DNA of 21,154 bases from BNXB01 sp031556375 (lineage in GTDB: Bacteria; Bacteroidota; Bacteroidia; Bacteroidales; Azobacteroidaceae), in the NCBI GenBank assembly GCA_031556375.1, contig JAVBTA010000014.1, positions 1 through 21,154 of the forward strand. Reading direction: 5' to 3'. The position numbers were made by a program, and so were the translations under genes. This document shows positions 1 to 8,030 of this stretch, piece after piece. How positions within the stretch are numbered: the first letter of the stretch is position 1; every line of letters begins with the position of its first letter. The notes beneath the pieces are model-generated. The model was not told the DNA's origin and did not search any database. It saw only the letters and a program-made list of their open reading frames with translations.

Positions 1-247
1 AAAGTGGATATTTTCATAATTTTAAAAATTTGTTTAATTTGCTGTTTTTGCGGCAAATAAATCTCCAACAAAGAATTTTTCTTCATACCTTTGTAATGTT
101 AATGATTAATACAGTTTTTTACATAAAATTGTGTTGGTCTCACCGGCAGATGCTGGAACATCTGCCGGTTTCCAGTTAACAAATAATTATCATAGGCATT
201 TCATTTAATATTAGTACTCCTGTTAATTTATAATAAACACACTCAAT
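1..247. other. AT-rich non-coding left edge
   Basis: I find no convincing gene in this stretch, which lies beyond the 3' end of the FecR gene. It is AT-rich and contains one perfect hairpin (142-169, listed separately) and a plus-strand TACCTTTG at 86-93 that matches the Bacteroidetes -7 element but has no -33 partner at the right distance. A 27-codon plus-strand reading frame (96-179) follows that element but resembles nothing I know. No TonB-dependent receptor begins here on the minus strand. Confidence 0.5.
142..169. terminator. Perfect hairpin 3' of the FecR gene, possible terminator
   Basis: ACCGGCAGATG (142-152) pairs perfectly with CATCTGCCGGT (159-169) around a 6-nt loop. It lies about 80 bases past the FecR stop codon on the minus strand, a sensible place for a transcript end. 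Neither flank has a clean T-run, so it may instead be a stable 3'-end or processing structure, or belong to the gene beyond the left edge. Confidence 0.4.
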
Positions 248-1198
248 TTAGTTTATATATATTATTTGTCTTTCATCATCACGCTCAAATTTGAAATAGA
301 TATTTTTCTGTAAAACCCTCAAAGAATGGTCGATACCATCAGTTTGCCTGAATTTTCCCGTATAATATCGATTGATGACTTTCTTATTATTAATCACAAT
401 CCTCAATCCGAAACATTTTTCAAATTCATACATTATTTCGGAAAAAGTTTTATTCTTAAAACAAAGTAATCCTTCTCTCCAACGGAAAACTTCATAATCA
501 TGTATTTTATTTACATGAAGGATTCCATCGTGTTCAAAAGCCATTTCATGAGGTAATAATGTAACTTTGGATGCGGGATTCGACTTAGAAAACAACTCTA
601 TACTCCCTTCTAGCAGAGATGCTTCAAAATTTCCTTTTTTAGGATACGACTGTATATTGAAATGTGTTCCAAGAACTTTGGTCTGATACTTATCTGTTTC
701 CACTATAAATGGTCGTTTTTCATCTGCCGATACTTCCAGGTAGGCCTCTCCACGAAGGATTATGCGCCTCTCTTTTGACGAGAACTCGGACGGATACTGC
801 ATAGTAGTAAGCGCATTAAGCCATATTTTCGTACTATCACTCAACGTGAGTTGTACATATTGTCCCGCCGGAACAGTAATGATATTCATTGAGACTTGCT
901 TCTCAATTTGCTTTTCATGAATTGTCTTATAGAAATAGCCTATAATCAAAACAATTGCAACGGCAGCAACTGTCCGCAAAAATTCCCTTATTACCAAACG
1001 CCTGACAGGAAGCTTCTTTTCCGAAACCTGCACAGGCTCTTCATCTTCCTCTGAAAATAGAATAGCATCATAGATTACTTTTTCTTTAAAAAACATTTTC
1101 CTGTTCTCTTCAGATTCATCCAGCCACTCTTTTAATATCTCCTCTTCCTCAAAAGTTGCCCGATCTTCAAAAAAACGATATGTTATTTCTTTATCCAT
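248..1198 (-). CDS. FecR-family anti-sigma factor (membrane regulator)
   Basis: This 316-residue protein has the three-part build of Bacteroidetes FecR-like anti-sigma factors. Residues 1-70 are an acidic cytoplasmic segment that should bind the sigma factor. Residues about 73-90 (start FLRTVAAVAIVLIIGY) form one membrane helix. The periplasmic part has a FecR domain at about 105-204, with the typical VPAGQYVQLTLSDSTKIWLN and LRGEAYLEV stretches, and a DUF4974-like C-terminus at about 246-315. By family knowledge it holds the ECF sigma factor until a TonB-dependent receptor signals substrate binding. The sigma gene lies upstream on the same strand (1366-1929), 167 bases away, with a large palindrome between. 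No receptor gene is visible downstream within the window. Confidence 0.88.
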   Translation of the reverse strand: MDKEITYRFFEDRATFEEEEILKEWLDESEENRKMFFKEKVIYDAILFSEEDEEPVQVSEKKLPVRRLVIREFLRTVAAVAIVLIIGYFYKTIHEKQIEKQVSMNIITVPAGQYVQLTLSDSTKIWLNALTTMQYPSEFSSKERRIILRGEAYLEVSADEKRPFIVETDKYQTKVLGTHFNIQSYPKKGNFEASLLEGSIELFSKSNPASKVTLLPHEMAFEHDGILHVNKIHDYEVFRWREGLLCFKNKTFSEIMYEFEKCFGLRIVINNKKVINRYYTGKFRQTDGIDHSLRVLQKNIYFKFERDDERQIIYIN

Positions 1199-1289
1199 GA
1201 AAAATTTTATAATTTTTATGTGGTATGTATTAAAAACAGATAACCAGAGAGTACCCCTAGTGAAATTTTATTATATTTTATATAAAATA

Positions 1290-1345
1290 CCCTCCGCCGT
1301 TCCGAACATAGAGAAATTTCTCGCTATGTCCGGGATGACGAAGGG
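1290..1345. repeat. 56-nt imperfect palindrome between the sigma and FecR genes
   Basis: Two 22-nt arms (1290-1311 and 1324-1345) are inverted copies agreeing at 17 of 22 positions. All five differences are transitions, so in minus-strand RNA three become G.U pairs and only two stay unpaired. The inner bases AGAAA and TTTCT (1312-1321) extend the fold. It is much more GC-rich than the surrounding AT spacer. It could be a REP- or MITE-like dispersed repeat, or an RNA structure that lowers FecR expression relative to the sigma factor. The minus-strand sequence after it is U-rich but not a clean U-tract. Confidence 0.7.
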
Positions 1346-1365
1346 TTATAATCTGGTTTTAAATT

Positions 1366-1929
1366 CTAAAAATACAAGAGGAGAATATTAATATAATCCT
1401 TGAGAGTCTCTCGCAACAATTTAATTGACTTTGAAATATGAAATTCGACTCCTTTTACCGTTATTCCGGCTATCTCTGCAATTTCTTTTTGGGACAGGTT
1501 CTTTTCCCGGCTCATCAAAAATATTTCCCGGGTTTTTTCCGGTAACATCTGCAATGTCTCATTAACAATTTTCTGAATATCATCAGCAAAAAGCTCCACC
1601 GGGTTACAGGCCTCAAGCGTAGTAATACGGACAGAAAGTTTCCACTCAGCATGTTTCTCCTCTACAAAATCATTCTTCGTCTGTAAATGCTGAAGATAAT
1701 TGAGACATTTGTTTTTTATGGAAGTTAACACATATGCTTTAGGGTTAGTATCCGGAGAAAGCAAATGCCTTTTCTCCCAATAATTCAACAAAGACTCTAC
1801 GGTAAAATCTTCCGCAATAGCAAGATCACGAACATAAAAATTCGCAAAACGTATAAATTTCTGTTGATACGTCTTGAAAAGATGATTAAATACTTGTAGA
1901 TCTGATTTTTCCTCCTTTAACTTTTCCAT
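1366..1929 (-). CDS. ECF-type RNA polymerase sigma factor (Bacteroides expansion family)
   Basis: The 187-residue protein has sigma region 2 at about 14-80 (including IAEDFTVESLLNYWEKR, the core-binding and -10 recognition part) and region 4 at about 117-172 with a helix-turn-helix (LSQKEIAEIAGITVKGVEFH). The length and the MLPEKTREIFLMSRE lead-in match the Bacteroidetes sigma-70 family that pairs with FecR regulators, usually for outer-membrane uptake of glycans or siderophores. The cognate anti-sigma gene follows on the same strand. A TATATTTG promoter core lies just upstream (1948-1955), suggesting transcription by the housekeeping sigma factor. Which genes it controls cannot be told from this window. 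Confidence 0.9.
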   Translation of the reverse strand: MEKLKEEKSDLQVFNHLFKTYQQKFIRFANFYVRDLAIAEDFTVESLLNYWEKRHLLSPDTNPKAYVLTSIKNKCLNYLQHLQTKNDFVEEKHAEWKLSVRITTLEACNPVELFADDIQKIVNETLQMLPEKTREIFLMSREKNLSQKEIAEIAGITVKGVEFHISKSIKLLRETLKDYINILLLYF

Positions 1930-1947
1930 AATAGACTAAAATCGGAG

Positions 1948-1955
1948 CAAATATA
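1948..1955 (-). promoter_or_regulatory. Promoter -7 element for the ECF sigma gene
   Basis: On the minus strand the sequence reads TATATTTG, a full match to the Bacteroidetes -7 consensus TAnnTTTG, about 19 bases before the start codon. No clear -33 TTTG lies about 19-20 bases further upstream. Confidence 0.5.
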
Positions 1956-2226
1956 GCTTATTTTTTGAAAATCTTTACTATTATTTGTATTTTGTTGTTA
2001 TTCTTATTTTTTCAGATAAATAATCAAAATAAAATTTTAAAATACAAAATAAATAAATCGAAAAATATTCAATTTATTCAATTCAATATATAATAAATTT
2101 TCATTTTAGAAAATTATTATAAAATTAAATTTTTATAATCACGCAATTATCAATAATTTAATTTTATTTTTGGAAATTTTTTCAATATTAAACTAATAAA
2201 TATTCTACTTTTTTAAACAAAAATCA
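1956..2226. other. Very AT-rich divergent spacer with an AT palindrome
   Basis: This spacer between the divergent sigma and nrdD genes consists almost entirely of A and T. I see no gene and no RNA gene. It contains a perfect AT inverted repeat, ATTATAAAA (2116-2124) and TTTTATAAT (2131-2139), around 6 bases. This could be an operator or simply chance in such biased sequence. I saw no clear NrdR-type box. Confidence 0.5.
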
Positions 2227-2234
2227 TACATTTG
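2227..2234 (+). promoter_or_regulatory. Promoter -7 element for nrdD
   Basis: TACATTTG matches the Bacteroidetes -7 consensus TAnnTTTG and is followed by GC. It predicts a transcript start near 2241 and a leader of about 35 bases before the nrdD ATG. The -33 region is only weakly matched. Confidence 0.55.
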
Positions 2235-2275
2235 CAAAATAAATTATTTTCTTATCAACACATTATTCCTGAATT

Positions 2276-4483
2276 ATGATACAAACTGTTATAAAACGAG
2301 ACGGGCGAATCGTCGGATTTAACGAAGATAAAATCACCGCAGCAATCAGAAAAGCAATGCTCCATACCAACGAAGGAGAAGATCCCTACCTGCTTCATCA
2401 GGTTACCGTGCGAATAGCATGTTGCGGAAAAGAACAAATGAGCGTTGAAGAAATACAAGATGCTGTTGAAATAGAACTGATGAAAAGCCGGAGGAAAGAT
2501 GTTGCAAAAGCCTATATTTCTTACCGGAATCAAAGAAGTATTGCACGAAGAGCAAAAACAAAAGAAATGTTTCTGGAAATCATCGAAGCCAAATCAAATG
2601 ATATCACCCGTGAAAATGCCAACATGAATACTGATACTCCCGCCGGAATGATGATGAAATTTTCGAGCGTGACAACCAAACCGTTCGTTGACGACTATCT
2701 CCTGTCCGAAGAAATAAAAAATGCTGTACGGCAAGGCTATATCCATATACATGACAAAGACTACTATCCAACCAAAAGTTTGACATGTGTACAACATCCA
2801 TTGGATAAAGTTTTGGAAAACGGATTCTTTGCAGGACATGGAGAATCCCGACCTGCCAAACGGATTGAAACCGCAGGAATATTGGGCTGTATTTCTATGG
2901 AAACGGCTCAAAATGAAATGCACGGTGGACAATCGATACCGGCTTTTGATTTCTATTTGGCACCATATGTACGTTCCAGCTATATCGAAGAAATCAAAGT
3001 GCTGGAAAAATTATATAATCAAAAATTTGATCACTTGTATGATATTACTATTTCCGACTATGAAATCAAAGGACTCAACAACCAGGATGGAGAAAAGAGG
3101 ATTATTCAACACGCCATCAATCAGACGGTTAACAGAGTGCATCAATCAATGGAAGCTTTTATTCACAACATGAATACCATTCATAGCCGGGGCGGCAATC
3201 AAGTCGTCTTCAGTTCTGTCAATTACGGAACAGACACCTCTCCCGAAGGACGATGTATCATCCGCGAATTACTGAAATCAACCGACCGGGGCGTCGGCAA
3301 TGGCGCTACAGCCATTTTTCCAATACAAATATGGAAGAAAAAACGGGGAGTAAACTACCTTCCGGAAGATCCCAATTATGATCTATACCAATTTGCATGC
3401 AAAATATCTGCACATCGTTTCTTCCCAAACTTTCTGAACCTGGACGCCACTTTCAATCAACATGAAAAATGGAATTCCGGCGATCCTGAAAGATACGAGT
3501 ATGAAACGGCAACCATGGGCTGCCGTACACGTGTGTTCGAAAATCGCCATGGAGAAAAAACTTCAATAGGAAGAGGAAATCTCTCCTTTTCTACTATCAA
3601 CCTGGTAAGAATTGCTATTGAATGTATGAATATCGAAAATGAAGATGAAAAATTTCAGAATTTCTTCGGAAAACTCGATGAAATTTTAGAAATCACTTCC
3701 GGACAACTGTATGAACGTTTCAAATTCCAATCGACTGCACAAGCAAAACAATTCCCATTATTAATGTCGTCTCTCTGGACCGGATGCGAAAACCTCAAAC
3801 CAAATGATACAATAGAAGAGGTCATGAAACACGGTACCCTCGGAATAGGATTCATCGGACTTGCCGAATGCCTGGTAGCCCTAAGAGGAAAACATCACGG
3901 AGAAGATAAAACATCACAAGATCTGGGGATTAAGATTGTGACTCACATGAGAAACAAAACAACTGAATTCGCAAATCATTACAATCTGAATTATAGCGTA
4001 CTGGCAACCCCGGCCGAAGGACTGGCCGGAAAATTTACAGCGATGGACCGAAAACATTTCGGTATCATTCCTGGGGTAACAGATCGTGAATACTACACCA
4101 ATTCCAACCATGTTCCTGTATATTACAAATGCGGAATGACTCATAAAGCACAAATAGAAGCACCATATCACGATCTCACCCGCGGAGGACATATCTTTTA
4201 TGTCGAAATGGACGGAGACGCAACCCATAACCCCGAAGCCATTATGAATGTAGTAGATCTGATGGATCTCTATAATATCGGATACGGATCAGTCAACCAC
4301 AACCGTAACCGCTGTATGGACTGTGGATATGAAAGTGCCGACACTAAAATGGATAGATGCCCGGTATGCCAAAGCGAAAATATCGACAGACTACAACGTA
4401 TCACCGGATACCTCGTAGGAACAACCGATCGCTGGAACCGGGCAAAATTATCCGAATTAAAAGATAGAATCACTCATAATTAA
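2276..4483 (+). CDS. nrdD: Anaerobic ribonucleoside-triphosphate reductase (class III)
   Basis: This enzyme reduces ribonucleoside triphosphates to deoxy forms without oxygen, using a glycyl radical. The 735-residue protein begins with an ATP-cone regulatory domain (about 1-92, starting MIQTVIKRDGRIVGFNEDKI). The large catalytic barrel carries the GGQS segment and Cys416 in TMGCRT, the expected thiyl-radical position. The C-terminus has a zinc site (Cys680, 683, 695, 698) and the radical glycine Gly711 in RITGYLVG. Its activase gene nrdG begins 7 bases after the stop codon, so the two are surely co-transcribed. A TACATTTG promoter core lies 42 bases upstream. All key residues are present; the protein looks intact. 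Confidence 0.97.
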   Translation: MIQTVIKRDGRIVGFNEDKITAAIRKAMLHTNEGEDPYLLHQVTVRIACCGKEQMSVEEIQDAVEIELMKSRRKDVAKAYISYRNQRSIARRAKTKEMFLEIIEAKSNDITRENANMNTDTPAGMMMKFSSVTTKPFVDDYLLSEEIKNAVRQGYIHIHDKDYYPTKSLTCVQHPLDKVLENGFFAGHGESRPAKRIETAGILGCISMETAQNEMHGGQSIPAFDFYLAPYVRSSYIEEIKVLEKLYNQKFDHLYDITISDYEIKGLNNQDGEKRIIQHAINQTVNRVHQSMEAFIHNMNTIHSRGGNQVVFSSVNYGTDTSPEGRCIIRELLKSTDRGVGNGATAIFPIQIWKKKRGVNYLPEDPNYDLYQFACKISAHRFFPNFLNLDATFNQHEKWNSGDPERYEYETATMGCRTRVFENRHGEKTSIGRGNLSFSTINLVRIAIECMNIENEDEKFQNFFGKLDEILEITSGQLYERFKFQSTAQAKQFPLLMSSLWTGCENLKPNDTIEEVMKHGTLGIGFIGLAECLVALRGKHHGEDKTSQDLGIKIVTHMRNKTTEFANHYNLNYSVLATPAEGLAGKFTAMDRKHFGIIPGVTDREYYTNSNHVPVYYKCGMTHKAQIEAPYHDLTRGGHIFYVEMDGDATHNPEAIMNVVDLMDLYNIGYGSVNHNRNRCMDCGYESADTKMDRCPVCQSENIDRLQRITGYLVGTTDRWNRAKLSELKDRITHN

Positions 4484-4490
4484 AAGCACA

Positions 4491-4979
4491 ATGTTATATA
4501 TTCTCAATATTATAGAAGATACTATTGTCGATGGCCCCGGACTAAGAACATCCATTTACGGAGCAGGATGCCCTCATGGATGTCCCGGATGCCATAATCC
4601 CCAATCATGGGACAGAAAAAACGGCAAACCGGTCGATACGGAAACTATAATGGGCATCATCAACCGGAATCCCTTTGCTAATGTCACATTCAGTGGAGGG
4701 GAACCGTTCGCCCAAGCCGATGGTTTCATTGAACTGGCAAAAAGAATTAAACAAGACACAAATAAAACTATCTGGTGTTATACCGGATATCTCTATGAAG
4801 AATTAATGCTTCACCCAAAATACAAAGAATTGCTATCATATATAGATATTCTTATAGACGGACCTTTCATGCAAGAATTGAGAGACGAATACCTGAAATT
4901 CAGGGGCAGTAGCAATCAAAGAGTTATAAACGTTAAAGATTTTTTCAAAACAGACTGCTATTTTTCAGAAATAATTTAA
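4491..4979 (+). CDS. nrdG: Anaerobic ribonucleotide reductase activating protein (radical SAM)
   Basis: This 162-residue radical SAM enzyme makes the glycyl radical on NrdD by reductive cleavage of S-adenosylmethionine. The iron-sulfur binding motif is CPHGCPGC, with Cys27, Cys31 and Cys34 in the CxxxCxxC spacing, followed by SGGEP at about 68-72 for SAM binding. The N-terminal IVDGPGLRTSIYGAGC stretch and the short length are typical of NrdG rather than of longer activases such as PflA. It lies 7 bases after nrdD, a conserved arrangement. It probably shares the nrdD promoter. Confidence 0.96.
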   Translation: MLYILNIIEDTIVDGPGLRTSIYGAGCPHGCPGCHNPQSWDRKNGKPVDTETIMGIINRNPFANVTFSGGEPFAQADGFIELAKRIKQDTNKTIWCYTGYLYEELMLHPKYKELLSYIDILIDGPFMQELRDEYLKFRGSSNQRVINVKDFFKTDCYFSEII

Positions 4980-5025
4980 TATCTTTACAGATCATAAAAG
5001 ATATCAAATTCTAAAAAATGAATCT

Positions 5026-6417
5026 ATGTTTGCAAAAGAAACTTATATCAAACGCCGGGAAGAATTAAAAAAGAAAGTAAAATCCGGCATCGTTTTACTG
5101 ATGGGAAATGGAGAGTCTCCTCTCAATTATCCGGATAATGCATATTCTTTTCGCCAGGATAGCTCATTCCTCTATTTTGTAGGACTGGACACACCTGATT
5201 TGTGTTGTATCATCGATGTAGACAATAATAACGAATATTTGTTCGGCAATGAACTTACTATCGACGACATCATTTGGATGGGTAATTTACCCTCTTTGAA
5301 AGAAAGAGCCGAATCTATTGGGATCAATACCGTCCTACCGGTTGCAGAACTAAGTGGAATGATTAATGCCACCTCTAAATCAGCGACAACTATACATTAT
5401 CTGAAACCCTACAGATATCGCAACCAAATGATGCTCGGAGAACTGCTGAATAAAAAAACAGCAGAAATTCTTACAGGTCACTCTCTGGAATTAACAAAAG
5501 CCGTTATTGACCTGAGACTCATAAAAGAAGATTGTGAACTGGTTGAAATGGAACTCGCGGGAGAAATAGGTTATCAGATGCATCTTACTGCCATGAAAAT
5601 GTGTAAACCAGGTATGTCTGAACGGGAAATAGCAGGAATAATCGAAGGAATAGCGATATCCAAAGGAAGCAGAGTTTCTTTTACAACGATACTCTCACAA
5701 AACGGTCAAACACTGCACAATCACAATCATGACGGCATTTTACAAAGAGGTCGCCTGATGCTGACCGATGCAGGTGCTGAGAGTCTTACTCATTATGCTT
5801 CCGATTTTACTCGTACAGTTGCTGTCGGAGGCCAATATACACCCAAACAGATTGACATCCACAATATTGTGTTAAAAGCTATCAATGCAGCTGAGGACAT
5901 GATTCGTCCCGATATACCATACAAGGATATACACCGTGAAGCATACCGTATTATCTTCGATGGTTTGAAAGACCTCGGGTTAACCAAAGGAAATACCGAC
6001 GACGCTTTGGAAAATGGAGCCCCTGCCCTGTTCATGCCTCATGGACTGGGACACGCTTTAGGGTTGGATACTCACGATATGGAAGATCTGGGAGAAAATC
6101 TTGTCGGATATGATGACGAAATACAACGCGATACCATGTTCGGATACAAAAGCCTGAGATTCGGTAAAAAACTAAAAGAACGTCATGTCATTACTGTAGA
6201 ACCCGGGATTTATTTCATCCCTCAACTAATCGAAAAATGGAAACGGGAGAAAATCAATACCGATTTTATTAATTTCGAAAAACTTGAAAGCTACTATGAC
6301 TTTGGAGGAATACGTCTGGAAGATGATGTTATCGTCACTAAAGACGGATGCTTACTGGTTTATGCCGGTAGACTACCGATCACTATCGATGAAATTGTTG
6401 AAACAATAAAATCGTAA
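5026..6417 (+). CDS. pepP: Xaa-Pro aminopeptidase (aminopeptidase P, M24B family)
   Basis: This cytoplasmic metallopeptidase removes an N-terminal residue that precedes proline. The 463-residue protein has an N-terminal aminopeptidase P domain (about 1-150, with SFRQDSSFLYFVGLD) and a C-terminal pita-bread catalytic domain. The five expected metal ligands are visible: Asp248, Asp260, His343, Glu392 and Glu432. The proline-peptidase histidines His339 and His350 are also present (HGLGHALGLDTH). No signal peptide is seen. It starts 46 bases after nrdG and may be read through from nrdDG. A TATCTTTA at 4980-4987, one base from the -7 consensus, could give it a promoter of its own. A strong hairpin follows the stop. 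The symbol is assigned by family, not by proven orthology. Confidence 0.9.
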   Translation: MFAKETYIKRREELKKKVKSGIVLLMGNGESPLNYPDNAYSFRQDSSFLYFVGLDTPDLCCIIDVDNNNEYLFGNELTIDDIIWMGNLPSLKERAESIGINTVLPVAELSGMINATSKSATTIHYLKPYRYRNQMMLGELLNKKTAEILTGHSLELTKAVIDLRLIKEDCELVEMELAGEIGYQMHLTAMKMCKPGMSEREIAGIIEGIAISKGSRVSFTTILSQNGQTLHNHNHDGILQRGRLMLTDAGAESLTHYASDFTRTVAVGGQYTPKQIDIHNIVLKAINAAEDMIRPDIPYKDIHREAYRIIFDGLKDLGLTKGNTDDALENGAPALFMPHGLGHALGLDTHDMEDLGENLVGYDDEIQRDTMFGYKSLRFGKKLKERHVITVEPGIYFIPQLIEKWKREKINTDFINFEKLESYYDFGGIRLEDDVIVTKDGCLLVYAGRLPITIDEIVETIKS

Positions 6418-6424
6418 TGCGGAT

Positions 6425-6451
6425 TATGTTTGCCGCTCTGCGGCAAACATA
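6425..6451. terminator. Hairpin between convergent pepP and leuB, bidirectional terminator
   Basis: A perfect 12-bp stem (6425-6436 with 6440-6451; core ATGTTTGCCGC / GCGGCAAACAT) closes on a 3-nt TCT loop. It sits 8 bases after the pepP stop and 20 bases past the leuB stop on the other strand, so it can end both transcripts. No long T-run follows on either side, so termination strength is uncertain. Confidence 0.7.
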
Positions 6452-6470
6452 CAAAATAACTCACTTTCTA

Positions 6471-7541
6471 TCAATGCGATTTGATATATTCAACAATCCA
6501 CTGCCCGACTTCAGTGGTTTTATATGCTTTTCCATTTTCCGCAATATCTTCCGTCACGACATTTGCTGCCAGTGAAGCATCTACCGCTTCACGGATTAAT
6601 TTACCTTCTGCTTGCAGATTAAAAGCATATTCAAACATCAATGCAGCTGAAAGAATTGTGGCCAAAGGATTAGCAATATCTTTTCCGGCAGCCTGAGGAT
6701 ATGAACCATGAATTGGTTCAAATACAGATGTATGAATACCAATAGAGGCTGAAGGCAACATTCCCAATGATCCTGTAATTACAGAAGCCTCATCTGTCAG
6801 GATATCACCAAACATATTTTCCGTAACCATAACATCAAAACGTTTGGGCCACTGGATAATTTGCATTGCTGCATTGTCGACAAACATATACTCTGTTTCA
6901 ACATGCGGGAACTCTTTTTCGATTTTCTGAGCTTCCTGACGCCACAAACGAGAAGTACAAAGAACATTGGCTTTATCTACAATAGTTACTTTTTTACGAC
7001 GTTGTTCTGCATATTTATAAGCCAGACGCACAATACGTTGTATTTCTTCAACTGTATAAACACAAGTATCGTAAGCAATCTGACCATCCTCACTCCGGCC
7101 CTGCGGACGACCGAAATAAATACCTCCGGTCAATTCACGGATACACATAAAATCGGCATCTTCAACCAAATCTGCACGTAATGGTGATTTGTGAATCAAA
7201 GAAGGAAAAGTAGTCACCGGACGAATATTTGCATACAATCCTAATTTTTTGCGCATAGCCAGTAAACCCTGCTCCGGACGAACCTTAGCAGTAGGGTCAT
7301 TATCATATTTAGGAGAACCTATAGCCCCAAAAAGAACTGCATCCGACGACATACATAATTCATGAGTAGCATCGGGATAAGGATTGCCAACCGCATCGAT
7401 AGCACAAGCGCCAACAATAGCATGTTCATATGCTAATTCATGTCCGAACTTATCACAAATGGCCTCAGTTACCTTAAGTGCCTGTTCTACGATCTCAGGC
7501 CCGATTCCGTCACCGGGCAATACAGCAATATTTAATTCCAT
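6471..7541 (-). CDS. leuB: 3-isopropylmalate dehydrogenase
   Basis: LeuB oxidises and decarboxylates 3-isopropylmalate to 2-oxoisocaproate with NAD+, the last dedicated leucine step before transamination. In a citramalate route it also acts on erythro-3-methylmalate. The 356-residue protein has the family N-terminus (LPGDGIGPEIV), the substrate arginines in MRKKLGLYANIRP, catalytic Tyr142 (GGIYFGRPQG) and Lys190 (TIVDKANV), and metal-binding Asp222, Asp246 and Asp250. It is the last gene of the leu operon, 16 bases after mgsA, and its stop lies 20 bases from the shared hairpin at 6425-6451. Confidence 0.96.
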   Translation of the reverse strand: MELNIAVLPGDGIGPEIVEQALKVTEAICDKFGHELAYEHAIVGACAIDAVGNPYPDATHELCMSSDAVLFGAIGSPKYDNDPTAKVRPEQGLLAMRKKLGLYANIRPVTTFPSLIHKSPLRADLVEDADFMCIRELTGGIYFGRPQGRSEDGQIAYDTCVYTVEEIQRIVRLAYKYAEQRRKKVTIVDKANVLCTSRLWRQEAQKIEKEFPHVETEYMFVDNAAMQIIQWPKRFDVMVTENMFGDILTDEASVITGSLGMLPSASIGIHTSVFEPIHGSYPQAAGKDIANPLATILSAALMFEYAFNLQAEGKLIREAVDASLAANVVTEDIAENGKAYKTTEVGQWIVEYIKSH

Positions 7542-7557
7542 TTTTCTGTAATTTTAA

Positions 7558-8004
7558 TTAATCCCTGTGGTATTTGACATAACGAGGCATAGATGGCTCA
7601 TAGTCGTCATTATCCCACAAAGTACTTGTAATCATCAAATCCGCGCTATACCTGTTGCATGCAATAGGCACATTATGGATACGACATTGACGGAGCAGCA
7701 TCTGAATATCAGCTTCATGAGGCTGAGGATTCAGGTCGTCGATCAGGAAAATAGCCAGGTTAATCTGATGACGCACAACTAAAGCTGCAATTTCAGCATC
7801 TCCGCCTAATGGTCCGGAATTCATACAGATAACTTCCGCATCTATACCTTTTTCTTCAAGAGCTTTTCGTATCAATCCGCCGGTAGTTCCCGTACAAATC
7901 AAGGTGTGTTTAGATAAGGTATCGGCATTAAATACAGCCCATTCAACCATGTCGGCCTTACGCTGATCATGAGCAACAAGTGCGATCGTTAATTTCTTAT
8001 TCAT
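7558..8004 (-). CDS. mgsA: Methylglyoxal synthase
   Basis: The enzyme converts dihydroxyacetone phosphate to methylglyoxal and phosphate, a bypass of lower glycolysis. From the start chosen here the protein has 148 residues, close to the roughly 150 of E. coli MgsA. The start is the internal ATG giving MNKKLTIALVAHDQRK; the upstream ATG at 8028 would add 8 residues absent from the family. Visible motifs are the phosphate-binding GTTGG (39-43), SGPLGGD with catalytic Asp69, and PHEAD with His96. It lies 26 bases after the citramalate synthase gene and 16 before leuB, so it is part of the leu operon. That is an unusual place for it, since methylglyoxal synthesis has no known step in branched-chain synthesis. 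Confidence 0.93.
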   Translation of the reverse strand: MNKKLTIALVAHDQRKADMVEWAVFNADTLSKHTLICTGTTGGLIRKALEEKGIDAEVICMNSGPLGGDAEIAALVVRHQINLAIFLIDDLNPQPHEADIQMLLRQCRIHNVPIACNRYSADLMITSTLWDNDDYEPSMPRYVKYHRD

Positions 8005-8030
8005 ATATTCTATTGTTAAACACAACAAAA

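Noticed and set aside
96..179. A 27-codon plus-strand frame after a TACCTTTG element, running through the hairpin at 142-169
   Set aside because: No -33 element, no ribosome-binding site, no recognisable product; the frame is short enough to be chance.
1197..1391. 64-codon plus-strand frame across the sigma/FecR spacer
   Set aside because: It starts at the FecR start codon's complement, crosses the palindrome, and has no family resemblance; it is a by-product of the spacer.
2116..2139. AT palindrome upstream of nrdD as an NrdR or FNR operator
   Set aside because: It lacks the GC-containing bases of either consensus, and perfect AT repeats are expected by chance in such AT-rich sequence.
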